Positions 1 through 7,325 of a DNA stretch of 42,402 nucleotides are shown here, in pieces. A program made the position numbers and the translations under genes. The stretch is from Acidimicrobiaceae bacterium. GTDB lineage: Bacteria > Actinomycetota > Acidimicrobiia > Acidimicrobiales > Ilumatobacteraceae. Numbering within the stretch: the first letter of the stretch is position 1; each line of letters opens with the position of its first letter. Where the stretch lies: assembly GCA_020637235.1 (NCBI GenBank), contig JACJWG010000026.1, forward strand, positions 1 through 42,402, given 5' to 3'. The notes beneath the pieces are model-generated. The model saw only the letters and a list, made by a program, of their open reading frames with translations. It had not been told where the DNA came from and made no database searches.

Positions 1-921
1 ACGAAGATGCTGCAGGACGCCGGCCTGATCGAGCAGAAGGAGGGCCGGCTCGAACTCACGCCGAAGGGCCTCCGCAAGATCGGCTCCAACGCGTTGAAGG
101 ACCTCTTCACGAAACTCACGAAGGACAAGAGCGGCCAGCACCAGCTCGATCGCCTCGGGCAGGGTCACGAGCGCACGTACGAGACGAAGCAGTACGAGTA
201 CGGCGACCCGTTCAACCTCGACCTGCACCGCACGATCCGCAACGCGATCCGGCGCAACGGTGCCGAGACGCCCGTGCGCCTGTCACCCGACGACTTCGAG
301 ATCGAGCGCACCGAGCACACCACCAAGTCCTCGACGGTGCTGATGCTCGACCTGTCGCTCAGCATGCCGATGCGCGACAACTTCCTGCCGGCGAAGAAGG
401 TGGCGATGGCGCTGCACTCGCTGATCACGTCGCAGTTCCCGCGCGACTACATGGGCATCGTCGGCTTCAGCGAGACCGCACGCATCCTCACCGCGGCGCA
501 GCTGCCCGAGGTGAGTTGGGACTTCGTGTACGGCACCAACATGCAGCACGGTTTCGTGCTCGCCCGCCAGCTGCTCAGCAAGCAGACCGGCACCAAGCAG
601 ATCATCATGATCACCGACGGCGAGCCGACCGCCCACATCACGCCGCGGGGCGACGTGTTCTTCAACTACCCGCCCGTGCAGGAGACCGTCGAGGCCACCT
701 TGCGCGAGGTGGTGCGCTGCACGCGCGACAACATCCGCATCAACACCTTCATGCTCGACGCGAACAGTTATCTGAAGGCGTTCATCGAGAAGCTGACGAG
801 CATCAACCGTGGGCGTGCGTTCTTCACCACGCCCGAGACGCTCGGTGACTACGTGCTCGTCGACTTCATCGAGCACAAGAAGCAGCTGGCCCGAGGCCGC
901 AACGCTCGTCGCGCCGGTTGA
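1..921 (+). CDS. von Willebrand factor A domain protein (5' partial)
   Basis: The reading frame is open from the first base of the window (two codons precede the first ATG at 7), so this is the C-terminal part of a longer protein. After a polar stretch of about 100 residues comes a VWA fold. The metal-ion-dependent adhesion site is visible as DLSLSM near residue 115, with the later conserved Thr in YGTNM and Asp in MITDGEP. In actinobacteria, C-terminal VWA proteins of this type usually sit beside MoxR/ChlI-like AAA+ ATPases and are thought to act as cytosolic chaperone or metal-insertion partners; that partner would lie upstream of the window. No signal peptide or membrane segment is seen in this part. 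The stop codon lies inside a 15-bp tandem repeat. The exact partner and function are unknown. Confidence 0.8.
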   Translation, partial: TKMLQDAGLIEQKEGRLELTPKGLRKIGSNALKDLFTKLTKDKSGQHQLDRLGQGHERTYETKQYEYGDPFNLDLHRTIRNAIRRNGAETPVRLSPDDFEIERTEHTTKSSTVLMLDLSLSMPMRDNFLPAKKVAMALHSLITSQFPRDYMGIVGFSETARILTAAQLPEVSWDFVYGTNMQHGFVLARQLLSKQTGTKQIIMITDGEPTAHITPRGDVFFNYPPVQETVEATLREVVRCTRDNIRINTFMLDANSYLKAFIEKLTSINRGRAFFTTPETLGDYVLVDFIEHKKQLARGRNARRAG

Positions 922-962
922 GTCGTCGCCGGTTGAGTCGTCGCCGGTTGAGTCGTCGCCGG
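913..962 (+). repeat. 15-bp tandem repeat, about 3.3 copies, spanning the VWA stop codon
   Basis: The unit GCCGGTTGAGTCGTC is repeated exactly at 913-927, 928-942 and 943-957, followed by GCCGG. Each unit carries an in-frame TGA, so the VWA gene ends in the first copy and copies two and three are translationally silent. Confidence 0.9.
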
Positions 963-1005
963 AACCCGCGCCCTTCCGCGACCGTCGTGTGTGGATGGGC
1001 GGGTT

Positions 1006-1023
1006 CCCCCCTACTCTGGGGGG
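1006..1023 (+). terminator. Possible hairpin terminator after the VWA gene
   Basis: Six C (1006-1011), loop TACTCT, six G (1018-1023). There is no T-tract, so this is only a candidate terminator or transcript-end structure between the VWA gene and whiB. Confidence 0.4.
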
Positions 1024-1163
1024 TCCACGCGCGCTCCGCGCGAAGTTGATGCCCTCCAACTGGGGGTTCGACGAGGAGCGCGCCACGCTTCGCGGTCATT
1101 TCTGGTGCGTTTTGAGAATCCGCACTTGCGTCGCATGGGTGTGATAGTGGACAATGACACGGT

Positions 1164-1173
1164 TGTAATTACA
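1164..1173. promoter_or_regulatory. AT-rich palindrome upstream of whiB
   Basis: TGTAATTACA is a perfect 10-bp palindrome about 40-50 bp before the whiB start, in otherwise very GC-rich DNA. It may be an operator or part of the whiB promoter. No known regulator is assigned. Confidence 0.35.
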
Positions 1174-1216
1174 GCGAGGCAGGCTGGACACAGGCTGGGA
1201 ACGTGGTGGCAGAGTG

Positions 1217-1495
1217 ATGGCAGGGATGGATCAGGAACAGGACGAGCGGATCGAGAAGAACTGGCAGGACGAAGCCAACTGCCTCGGTGTCGATCCCGAC
1301 CTGTTCTTCCCCGAGCGCGGCGCGTCCACCCGGGAGGCCAAGGAGGTCTGCCGCGGCTGTGTCGTGCGTCTGGAGTGCCTGGAGTACGCGCTGTCCAACG
1401 GCGAGAAGTTCGGCATCTGGGGCGGCCTGTCCGAGCGTGAGCGTCGCCGCCTGCGGCGCCAGCGCGCCCTCGCTGCCCGCAAGGACGCCGTCTGA
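1217..1495 (+). CDS. WhiB-family transcriptional regulator
   Basis: A 92-residue protein with the WhiB hallmark: four cysteines (C22, C45, C48, C54 in the pattern C-x22-C-x2-C-x5-C) that in this family bind a [4Fe-4S] cluster. The turn GIWGG (66-70) and a basic C-terminal tail SERERRRLRR follow; family members bind DNA and the sigma factor through these parts. The size and tail are typical of WhiB1/WblE-type proteins. The start is uncertain: GTG at 1214, ATG at 1217 and ATG at 1226 are all in frame and none has a clear Shine-Dalgarno; 1217 was chosen. It stands alone between the VWA gene and tatA. Which WhiB subclass it belongs to cannot be fixed without a tree. Confidence 0.9.
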   Translation: MAGMDQEQDERIEKNWQDEANCLGVDPDLFFPERGASTREAKEVCRGCVVRLECLEYALSNGEKFGIWGGLSERERRRLRRQRALAARKDAV

Positions 1496-1545
1496 CCATC
1501 GGTCGATCTGGCCCCGGCCGAACCCCGGTCGCAGATCCCGAGTGG

Positions 1546-1551
1546 TAGCCT
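1546..1551 (+). promoter_or_regulatory. -10-like hexamer of a leaderless tatA promoter
   Basis: TAGCCT fits TANNNT and ends 7 nt before the tatA ATG, the spacing expected when transcription starts at the start codon. Confidence 0.5.
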
Positions 1552-1558
1552 CGTCTCC

Positions 1559-1741
1559 ATGCTCGCATTCCTCGATCCGCCCGAGATCATCCTGATCATC
1601 GTCGTCGTGTTGGTGCTCTTCGGCGGTTCGCAGCTCCCCAAGCTCGCGAAGAACCTCGGCAAGGCGCAGTCCGAGTTCAAAGCCGGGCTCCAGGACGGCC
1701 AGAAGGACACCTCGGCGGAGAAGACCGACTCGGCCAACTGA
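1559..1741 (+). CDS. tatA: Sec-independent translocase protein TatA/TatE
   Basis: A 60-residue protein with the TatA plan: a short N-terminal membrane helix (about residues 9-21, IILIIVVVLVLF), the FGG hinge, then an amphipathic helix (SQLPKLAKNLGKAQSEFK) and a charged tail. TatA forms the protein-conducting part of the twin-arginine export pathway in the cytoplasmic membrane, with TatC (not in this window). The small size and absence of a long C-terminal extension favour TatA/E over TatB. A TAGCCT hexamer 7 nt upstream of the ATG suggests a leaderless transcript. The next gene is convergent and separated by a strong hairpin. Confidence 0.9.
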   Translation: MLAFLDPPEIILIIVVVLVLFGGSQLPKLAKNLGKAQSEFKAGLQDGQKDTSAEKTDSAN

Positions 1742-1781
1742 GTCACCTCGGCGGCGCCACGGCGCCACCGGACGCGCGAAC

Positions 1782-1812
1782 GGGCGCCGCTCCCTCGGGG
1801 GAGACGGCGCCC
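1782..1812. terminator. Bidirectional hairpin terminator between tatA and whiB
   Basis: GGGCGCCGCTCCC (1782-1794) pairs with GGGAG (1799-1803) and CGGCGCCC (1805-1812) around a 4-nt loop with one bulged A, giving a 13-bp GC-rich stem. It lies between the stops of two convergent genes. There is no U-tract, which is common for actinobacterial hairpins. Confidence 0.65.
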
Positions 1813-1827
1813 TCGTCGCGAAGGGGG

Positions 1828-2172
1828 TCAGATCTCGGCGTCGACCCGGCGTCGCTTCAGGATCCGGCGGCGCTCACGCTCGCTGCAGCCGCCCCACACC
1901 CCGTGCTCGATGCGCTGGTCGAGCGCGTACTCGAGGCAGGTGTCGGCCACCGGGCACCCGGCGCAGATCTTGCGGGCGCGATCGACGCCGACGCCGTCGC
2001 TCGGGAAGAACACGGCGGGCGGGTAGTTGCGGCAGTTGCCCGCGCTCATCCACGAGGTGACCGAGTCGTCGTCGGACGGCCGGGCCGACACGGCGGCATC
2101 GGCAGCCGACGTGTCGCTGACGGCGCGCGTGGCGGAGGAGGTGGATCGGCGGACGAAGTCGTGCAACGGCAT
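1828..2172 (-). CDS. WhiB-family transcriptional regulator (WhiB2/WhmD-like layout)
   Basis: A 114-residue WhiB protein. Cluster cysteines are C47, C70, C73 and C79, followed by the GVWGG turn (91-95) and a basic tail RRRILKRRR for DNA contact. A fifth cysteine (C96) directly after the turn is unusual. The Ser/Ala-rich N-terminus of about 45 residues is longer than in the WhiB at 1217. The ATG at 2172 was chosen because AAGGAG lies 12 nt upstream on the minus strand; the frame stays open farther upstream but without WhiB-like sequence. It is divergent from the phosphate block, across a 434-bp intergenic region. Confidence 0.88.
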   Translation of the reverse strand: MPLHDFVRRSTSSATRAVSDTSAADAAVSARPSDDDSVTSWMSAGNCRNYPPAVFFPSDGVGVDRARKICAGCPVADTCLEYALDQRIEHGVWGGCSERERRRILKRRRVDAEI

Positions 2173-2312
2173 GGGCGTAGAACTCTCCTTGTCGGACGCC
2201 GCGACAGTCGTCGCGACGTCTGGTGTGCGCCCGCACGAGACCCCGAGAGGCCTCGACAACCGCCGCACCAGATGGACCATCGAAGCTTCTGACGCTCCAA
2301 CGGGCGAGGTGG

Positions 2313-2331
2313 TTCCCGATTCCGTCGGGAA
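2313..2331. promoter_or_regulatory. Inverted repeat, candidate operator
   Basis: TTCCCGA-N5-TCGGGAA, perfect 7-bp arms, about 140 bp upstream of the minus-strand whiB start and about 100 bp upstream of the PHO-box array. The regulator is unknown. Confidence 0.4.
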
Positions 2332-2425
2332 ATCTACCACCCGACGCCACGAGAACGCGGATCGTTCGTCACGCGACCGTCACATCCACCGTCCATGGCC
2401 TGGTCGCACTCCGGTTCCACCGTGC

Positions 2426-2480
2426 GGTCACCGTCCGTTCGTGTCGTCGTCACCCACTCGTCGCCGACCGTTCAGCCGCC
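2426..2480 (+). promoter_or_regulatory. PHO box-like array (PhoP/RegX3 site) upstream of ppk
   Basis: Five units start exactly 11 bp apart: GGTCACC (2426), GTTCGTG (2437), CGTCACC (2448), CGTCGCC (2459) and GTTCAGC (2470). The Streptomyces PHO-box unit is an 11-nt direct repeat beginning G(G/T)TCAYY. Units 1, 3 and 5 match well, units 2 and 4 less so. The array ends 26 bp before a -10-like TAGACT. ppk is a known PhoP target in Streptomyces. Confidence 0.6.
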
Positions 2481-2506
2481 GTCGGCCGGCCGCGGTGGTC
2501 GACCGA

Positions 2507-2512
2507 TAGACT
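2507..2512 (+). promoter_or_regulatory. -10-like hexamer for the ppk transcript
   Basis: TAGACT lies 37 bp after the start of the last PHO unit, nearly the same geometry as at pstS (35 bp). The first coding start is at 2607, so this transcript would have a leader of about 90 nt. Confidence 0.45.
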
Positions 2513-2606
2513 CCCGTGCCTGGTGAGCGCGCTCCGTGCCCACCGGCCCGACGAGCCCGGCCCCGACGCCCGTCACCCGACCGAGTCACGATTCCACGAG
2601 GTACCC

Positions 2607-2868
2607 ATGACCGACATCGCCACCGAGCCCCCCCGAGCGCACGCCCGCATCGTGTACCTCGGTCCGGTGTCGCCCCACTGGGAGGTCTACGGCGACTACG
2701 GCGACCGCACCCTGCTCGACGAGTTCCGCGCTCGCGTGCTGGCCCGTCTGGTGCTGCCGCGTGACGACCCGCAGTTCCGTCGCAACCGCAGGCGCATCGT
2801 GCGCGACGCCGAGCTGGAGCGGATCACGCATCGAGTGGGACCTCGGCCTCGCCGAGGTCGTGGCCTGA
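2607..2868 (+). CDS. Small conserved-looking protein upstream of ppk (apparent frameshift)
   Basis: ATG at 2607 follows GAGG. The first 70 or so residues read cleanly and look like a real protein (segments such as ARIVYLGPVSPHWEVYGDYG and TLLDEFRARVLARL). Near 2826 the coding signal moves to another frame, where RIEWDLGLAEVVA runs to a TGA at 2866-2868, implying one small indel. The restored product would be about 88 residues, soluble, with no signal peptide. I do not recognise the family. Its position between the PHO-box promoter and ppk suggests co-transcription with ppk. Alternatively it could be an N-terminal extension of Ppk, because the original frame stays open into the Ppk N-domain. 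Confidence 0.45.
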
Positions 2869-5050
2869 CGAGCGGTTCCGACTGGCGGATCAGCATCCGG
2901 GACGCACCTCTCGACCGGCGCGCCGGACGGGCGCGGGCACCATGGACGGGGCCGAGGCATGTCGACGGGTTGCTCAACCGTAGGCTGAGCTGGCTCGACT
3001 TCAACGACCGTATGCTCTCGCTGGCCGCCGAGGCCAGCGTCCCGCTGCTCGAGCGGGTGAAGTTCGCCGCGATCTCGTCGAGCAACCTCGACGAGTTCTT
3101 CGAAGTGCGCGTCGCTGCGCTTCAAGGATCAGAGTCGCGGCCGGGGTGATCGAGCCGGCGCCCGACGGGCTCACGCCCACCCAGCAGCTCGCGGCGATCG
3201 GCGAGACGGTGGGCGACTTCGTGCTCCGCCGGAGGGTCTGGTGCTCGGGTCGCTGTTCCTGAGCGCTGCCGCCGGGGCATCGCGGTGCTCGACTGGACCG
3301 AACTCGACGTCGACGACCGGCGCAGCTCTCCGAGCAGTTCGAGGCGGCGGGTGTTCCCGGTGCTCACCCACTCGCAGTGGATCCCGCACCGTTCGTCTCC
3401 AGCCTCCGCGCTCAGCCTCGCCGCGATGGTGGGCGACCCCGACACCGGCGAGCGTCGATTCGCCCGGGTGAAGGTGCCGAGTGTGTTCCCCCGGCTGATC
3501 GCCCTGTCGGACGGCCTGCGGTTCGTGCCGGCCGAGCAGGTGATCGCCGCGCACATGCACCTGCTGTGCCAGGGGGCATGGTGGTGGAGAGTGCGCCGCG
3601 TTCCGCGTCACCCGCAACGCCGACCTCACCCTCGAAGAGGAAGAGGCCGACGATCTGCTCGCTGCGGTCGAGCTCGAGCTCCGACGTCGCCGCTTCGGTC
3701 GGGCCGTGCGCCTCGAGGTGCAGTCGGGCATGAGCGCCGAGATGGTGGAACTGCTCGTGCGCGAGCTCGACCTCGAGCCCGGCGACGTGTCGTATCACGC
3801 CACCTTGCTCGACCTCACGTGCCTGTTCCAGCTCGCCGGGATCGACCGGCCCGAGCTGAAGGACCGCCCGTGGCCGCCCGTCACGGCGGGGCGCATCGTC
3901 GCGGCCGACGAGGCCGAGCGGAGCATCTTCTCGGTGATCCGCGAGCGTCCGCTGCTCGTGCACCACCCCTACGAGAGCTTCGCCAGCAGCGTCGAGAGCT
4001 TCATCGCGCAGGCGGCCGATGATCCGCGGGTGCAGTCGATCAAGATGACGATGTACCGCGCGGGTGGCGACAGCCCGATCGCCCGCAGCCTGATGCGCGC
4101 CGCCGAGCGCGGCGTGCAGGTGGCGGTGCTGGTGGAGTTGAAGGCCCGCTTCGACGAGGCCACCAACGTCAGCTGGGCCAAGGCGCTGGAGCGCTCGGGT
4201 GTGCACGTGGTGTACGGCCTGGTGGGTCTGAAGACGCATGCCAAGACCGTGCTCGTGGTGCGCAACGACGACGACGGGCTGCGTCGCTACTGCCACATCG
4301 GTACCGGCAACTACAACTCGCGCACGGCACGCATCTACGAGGACATGGGGTTCATCACGAGCGATCCCCAGGTGGGCTCCGACGTCGCAACTGTTCAACC
4401 ACCTCACGGGCTACAGCCGCACCCACCAGTTCAGAACCTGCTCATCGCGCCGCAGATGCCGCAACCAGCTACTCGACCTGATCGAACTTTGCAGTCGACC
4501 TACGGTCCCGAGGACACATCCAGGCGAAGCTCAACTCGCTCGCCGACCCAGGCATCATCGGCGCGCTCTACCGCGCCTCGCAGACAGGCACCGCATCCCG
4601 ACCTGCTCGTGCGGCATCTGCTACCCCTCGTGCCCGGCGTGCCCGCGTAAGCAAGACGAGTCAGGTGCTTCGCTGCTCAGTCGGTACCTCGAGCACTTTC
4701 GCGGATCGTCCGCTTCGCCCACGGCAACCAGGACGCCAGCCACCCATCGCGCGCCGACGACCAGCCGCTTTTCCTGATCAGCTCAGCCGACTGGATGCCG
4801 CAACCTCGACAAGCGGATCGAGGTGTACGTGCCGGTGACCCATCCGAAACGCAGACCTGGCTCGGCGCGGTGTTCGAGCACGCGTGGGCCGACGACGTGG
4901 TGCGCGCTGGGGGCTCGACGCCGAAGGCCTGGCCCGCCGAGGCCATCGCCTTCGACGAGGGCGACACTGGGGGCAGTTCTACCGCTGGGTGTCAACCCGC
5001 CAGGACGCTGGCGCGCATCGCCGGTCGCGCCACGGACCGACAGCGGTTCG
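2869..5050 (+). pseudogene. ppk: Polyphosphate kinase 1, broken by many small indels
   Basis: Ppk1 makes polyphosphate reversibly from ATP. Its whole length is recognisable in order but in shifting frames: the N-domain start (LLNRRLSWLDFNDRML, about 2970), SSSNLDEFFEVRVAAL (about 3080), ERRFARVKVPSVFPRL, RVTRNADLTLEEEEADDLL (about 3605), then a long clean stretch 3706-4380. That stretch holds RPLLVHHPYESFASSV, IKMTMYR and a GLKTHAKTVLVVR segment carrying the autophosphorylated His of the family, followed by HIGTGNYNSRTARIYED. The C-terminal part (LFNHLTGYSRTHQF, VPVTHPK, VFEHAWADD) is again in pieces. At least ten 1-2-bp indels are needed. The residues between breaks are fully Ppk-like, which favours sequence error over decay. 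Start and end are approximate. Confidence 0.85.
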
Positions 5051-5068
5051 TCGAGGCCTTTCCCGCTC

Positions 5069-5090
5069 GTTCACCTCTCGTTCACCTGAT
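5069..5090 (+). promoter_or_regulatory. PHO box upstream of pstS
   Basis: Two perfect GTTCACC units at 5069-5075 and 5080-5086, exactly 11 bp apart (GTTCACCTCTC, GTTCACCTGAT). This matches the actinobacterial PhoP direct-repeat consensus. A weak unit at 5058 may precede them. A -10-like TACGGT follows at 5115 and the pstS GTG at 5164. Confidence 0.8.
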
Positions 5091-5114
5091 CACCGGAAGA
5101 CGACAGCTCGGCCC

Positions 5115-5120
5115 TACGGT
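5115..5120 (+). promoter_or_regulatory. -10-like hexamer of the pstS promoter
   Basis: TACGGT begins 35 bp after the last PHO unit starts; the leader to the GTG at 5164 would be about 35-40 nt and carries AAGGGGAG at 5148-5155. Confidence 0.5.
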
Positions 5121-5163
5121 GCACTGCGTCGATCCCCCGGGACCTACAAGGGGAGACAACCAC

Positions 5164-6263
5164 GTGAGCACTTCGAAGCGGCGCCTGGCCCTCGCCAGGC
5201 GTCGTCAGTCTCTCCTGCTCGCCGCCGCCTGCGGTGACGACGAGACCACCGATACGACCGCGCCCGGCCGCCACCAGCGCGCCGCATGCCGATGCGCCTG
5301 CGTACCGATGCGCCCGACGCCACCAAGCGCCGATGCCACGGAACCGATGACCGACGCGACGACCGCTCCGGCGGCGGCGGCGAATGGAACTGGCGGCGGG
5401 CAGGTCTTCGTCACCGGCTCGTCGACCGTCGGGCGATCTCGATCCGTCGGTGAGCTCGCGGCAGATGACAGGCAGCGCTGGCGGTCACCGTCGAGGCCGG
5501 GCACGAGCGACAGCCGCGATTCTGCGCCGGCGGGGTGACGTCACCGGCGCCTCGCGTGCGATCAAGGACGAAGAGGATCAGCTGTGCGCAAACGACCCGG
5601 CATCAGGTTCGTCGAACTCGAGGTGCGATCGACGGTCTCACGGTGGCCACGAGCCCTAACAACACCGCCGTGGGTGCCTCGACTGGGCCGGCACACGCAC
5701 TCGTCGGCCCCGGTCAGGGCTTCGACAACTGGAGCGATGCCAACGACCTCAACCGGGGTGGGCTCAAGTACGCCCCGTTCGGACGCCCCGCTGGTGATCC
5801 GGCCCCGGTGAGAGGCGGCACCTGCGACGCGCAGTCGGTTCGCCATCGCCGACCTTCGCCGAGGAGCTTGGCACCGACAGGGCAGCGCCGCGACTACGCG
5901 TCGAGCCCCAACGACAACCTGATCGTCCGGGGCATCGGTGCGGACACCTCGCTCGGCTGGATCGGCTACTCGTTCTGCAAGGCCGAGGAAGAGCGCATGA
6001 AGGCGATCGCGATCGCGGAACGACAGGGTGCACTGCGTCGCTCCGACCGGGGGCCATAAATCGCCGACGGCTCGTATTCCCGTTCTCCGCGCAGCCTTTG
6101 CATCTACGTGAACACCGCAAGGCCGCTGAGAACCGGCCGTCGCATCGTTCGTCTGAGGCTGTACCTGTCGGATCAGGGCCTGATGGACCAGGTGTCGTCG
6201 GCCGGCTACGTGAACCTGCCGGCAGACCGCATCGAGGCCACTCGGAGCGCCTGGACCTCCTGA
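5164..6263 (+). pseudogene. pstS: Phosphate ABC transporter substrate-binding lipoprotein PstS, broken by indels
   Basis: PstS captures phosphate outside the membrane and delivers it to PstCA. GTG at 5164 follows a strong ribosome site (AAGGGGAG, 8 nt spacing). The N-terminus gives a lipoprotein signal ending LLLAAAC followed by GDDETTDT. A Thr/Ala linker and the PstS pieces VFVTGSSTVG, RFVELEV, GLTVATSPNNTAV, GFDNWSDANDL, YASSPNDNLIV, DTSLGWIGYSF, MKAIAIAE and NLPADRIEATRSAWTS (stop 6261-6263) appear in order but scattered over three frames. As with ppk, residues between breaks are well conserved, so local sequence error is more likely than true loss. The downstream pstCAB genes are intact. 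Confidence 0.85.
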
Positions 6264-6299
6264 TCCCGTCCGGGCCGCATTCGCCCTCCCCCTAGGATC

Positions 6300-6331
6300 C
6301 GGGTCGGCCCTGCTGCGGCAGGGCCGACCCG
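6300..6331 (+). terminator. Strong hairpin between pstS and pstC
   Basis: GGGTCGGCCCTG (6301-6312) pairs perfectly with CAGGGCCGACCC (6319-6330) around a 6-nt loop, and 6300/6331 extend it to 13 bp. There is no U-tract. Such a structure after pstS could stabilise the pstS message or partially terminate it, giving more PstS than PstCAB. Confidence 0.7.
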
Positions 6332-6382
6332 CCTCCCCGAGGGCTGCGGTCGTCCACCACCTGCCGTCTGCGAAAGGCCGCT

Positions 6383-7324
6383 GTGTCAGCCACACCTACC
6401 ACGCTCACCGTGCGTGACCTCCTCGGCGACAAGAAACGCCGCGGCCGTGAAGCACGGATGCGGCTGCTGTTCCGCCTCGCTGCGATCACGTCGATCGTGA
6501 TCAGCGCGCTCATCTTGTTCACCTTGCTCCGTGGCGGCATCCGCTTCCTGTCGGACGTACCGCTGTCGCAGTTGATCGACGACGCCACCAGCCCCGGCTG
6601 GTTCCCACGCCGCGAGCGGTTCGATCTCCCGACGGTGATCTTCGGCTCGATCATCATGGGTCTGATCGCGATGGTGGTGGCCGTCCCGTTCGGTCTCGGC
6701 ACCGCCATCTACCTCTCCGAGTACGCGAGCCCCCGGGTGCGCAAGGTGATCAAGCCGATCATCGAGGTGCTGGCCGGTGTGCCGTCGGTGGTGGTCGGCT
6801 ACTTCGCCCTCAAGTTCATCGCCCCCGAGATCGTGCAGCCGCTGTTCAACCCCGACAAGGTGCAGAACATGATGGCGGCCGGCATCGGCATCGGCATCCT
6901 GATCATCCCGATCATGGCCTCGGTGTCCGAGGACGCCCTTTCGGCCGTGCCGCAGTCGTTGCGAGAGGCCAGCTACGGCGTCGGTGCCCGCAAGTCGGCC
7001 ACCGTCGGGCGCGTGGTCCTCCCCGCCGCGGTCTCCGGCATCGTGGCCGCGTTCATCATCGCCGTCTCACGAGCGATCGGCGAGACGATGGTCGCCACCA
7101 TGGCCGGTGGTCTCGACGGCAGTGGCGCCCGAGCCACCAACCCGCTCGATCCCGGCCTGTCGATCACGGCGGCGCTCACCAACGCGGCCGGTGGCACCGA
7201 CCAGGTGAAGAGCGGGCCGGCCTACCAGGTGCTGTTCTTCCTCGGCCTGGTGCTGTTCCTGGCCACGATGGGGCTCAACATGATCGGCGACCGCTTCGTG
7301 CGTCGCGTGAGGCAGAAGTACTGA
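6383..7324 (+). CDS. pstC: Phosphate ABC transporter permease PstC
   Basis: A 313-residue inner-membrane permease, one half of the phosphate channel with PstA. The first helix is at about residues 30-50 (AAITSIVISALILFTLL). Further helices include TVIFGSIIMGLIAMVVAVPF and GIGIGILIIPIMASV. The permease loop that contacts PstB is visible as EDALSAVPQSLREASYGVGA (EAA-type), and a last helix precedes RRVRQKY. The GTG start at 6383 follows GAAAGG. One base separates it from pstA, so they are translated together. The frame is intact, in contrast to pstS just upstream. Confidence 0.95.
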   Translation: MSATPTTLTVRDLLGDKKRRGREARMRLLFRLAAITSIVISALILFTLLRGGIRFLSDVPLSQLIDDATSPGWFPRRERFDLPTVIFGSIIMGLIAMVVAVPFGLGTAIYLSEYASPRVRKVIKPIIEVLAGVPSVVVGYFALKFIAPEIVQPLFNPDKVQNMMAAGIGIGILIIPIMASVSEDALSAVPQSLREASYGVGARKSATVGRVVLPAAVSGIVAAFIIAVSRAIGETMVATMAGGLDGSGARATNPLDPGLSITAALTNAAGGTDQVKSGPAYQVLFFLGLVLFLATMGLNMIGDRFVRRVRQKY

Positions 7325-7325
7325 C

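Larger units (their letters stand above)
2173..2606. other. 434-bp divergent intergenic region, whiB / phosphate block
   Basis: No convincing gene. It contains an inverted repeat at 2313-2331, an array of 11-bp PHO-box-like units at 2426-2480 and a TAGACT -10-like hexamer at 2507. Open frames crossing it have no recognisable protein features. Confidence 0.6.

Noticed and set aside
283..1086. 267-codon frame on the minus strand opposite the VWA gene
   Set aside because: Shadow of a GC-rich coding region; His/Arg/Asp-rich product without domain features, while the plus strand has a clear VWA domain.
2223..3149. Single 308-residue protein starting at 2223
   Set aside because: The first 128 codons cross the PHO-box region and lack protein character; the ATG at 2607 with GAGG is the sensible start.
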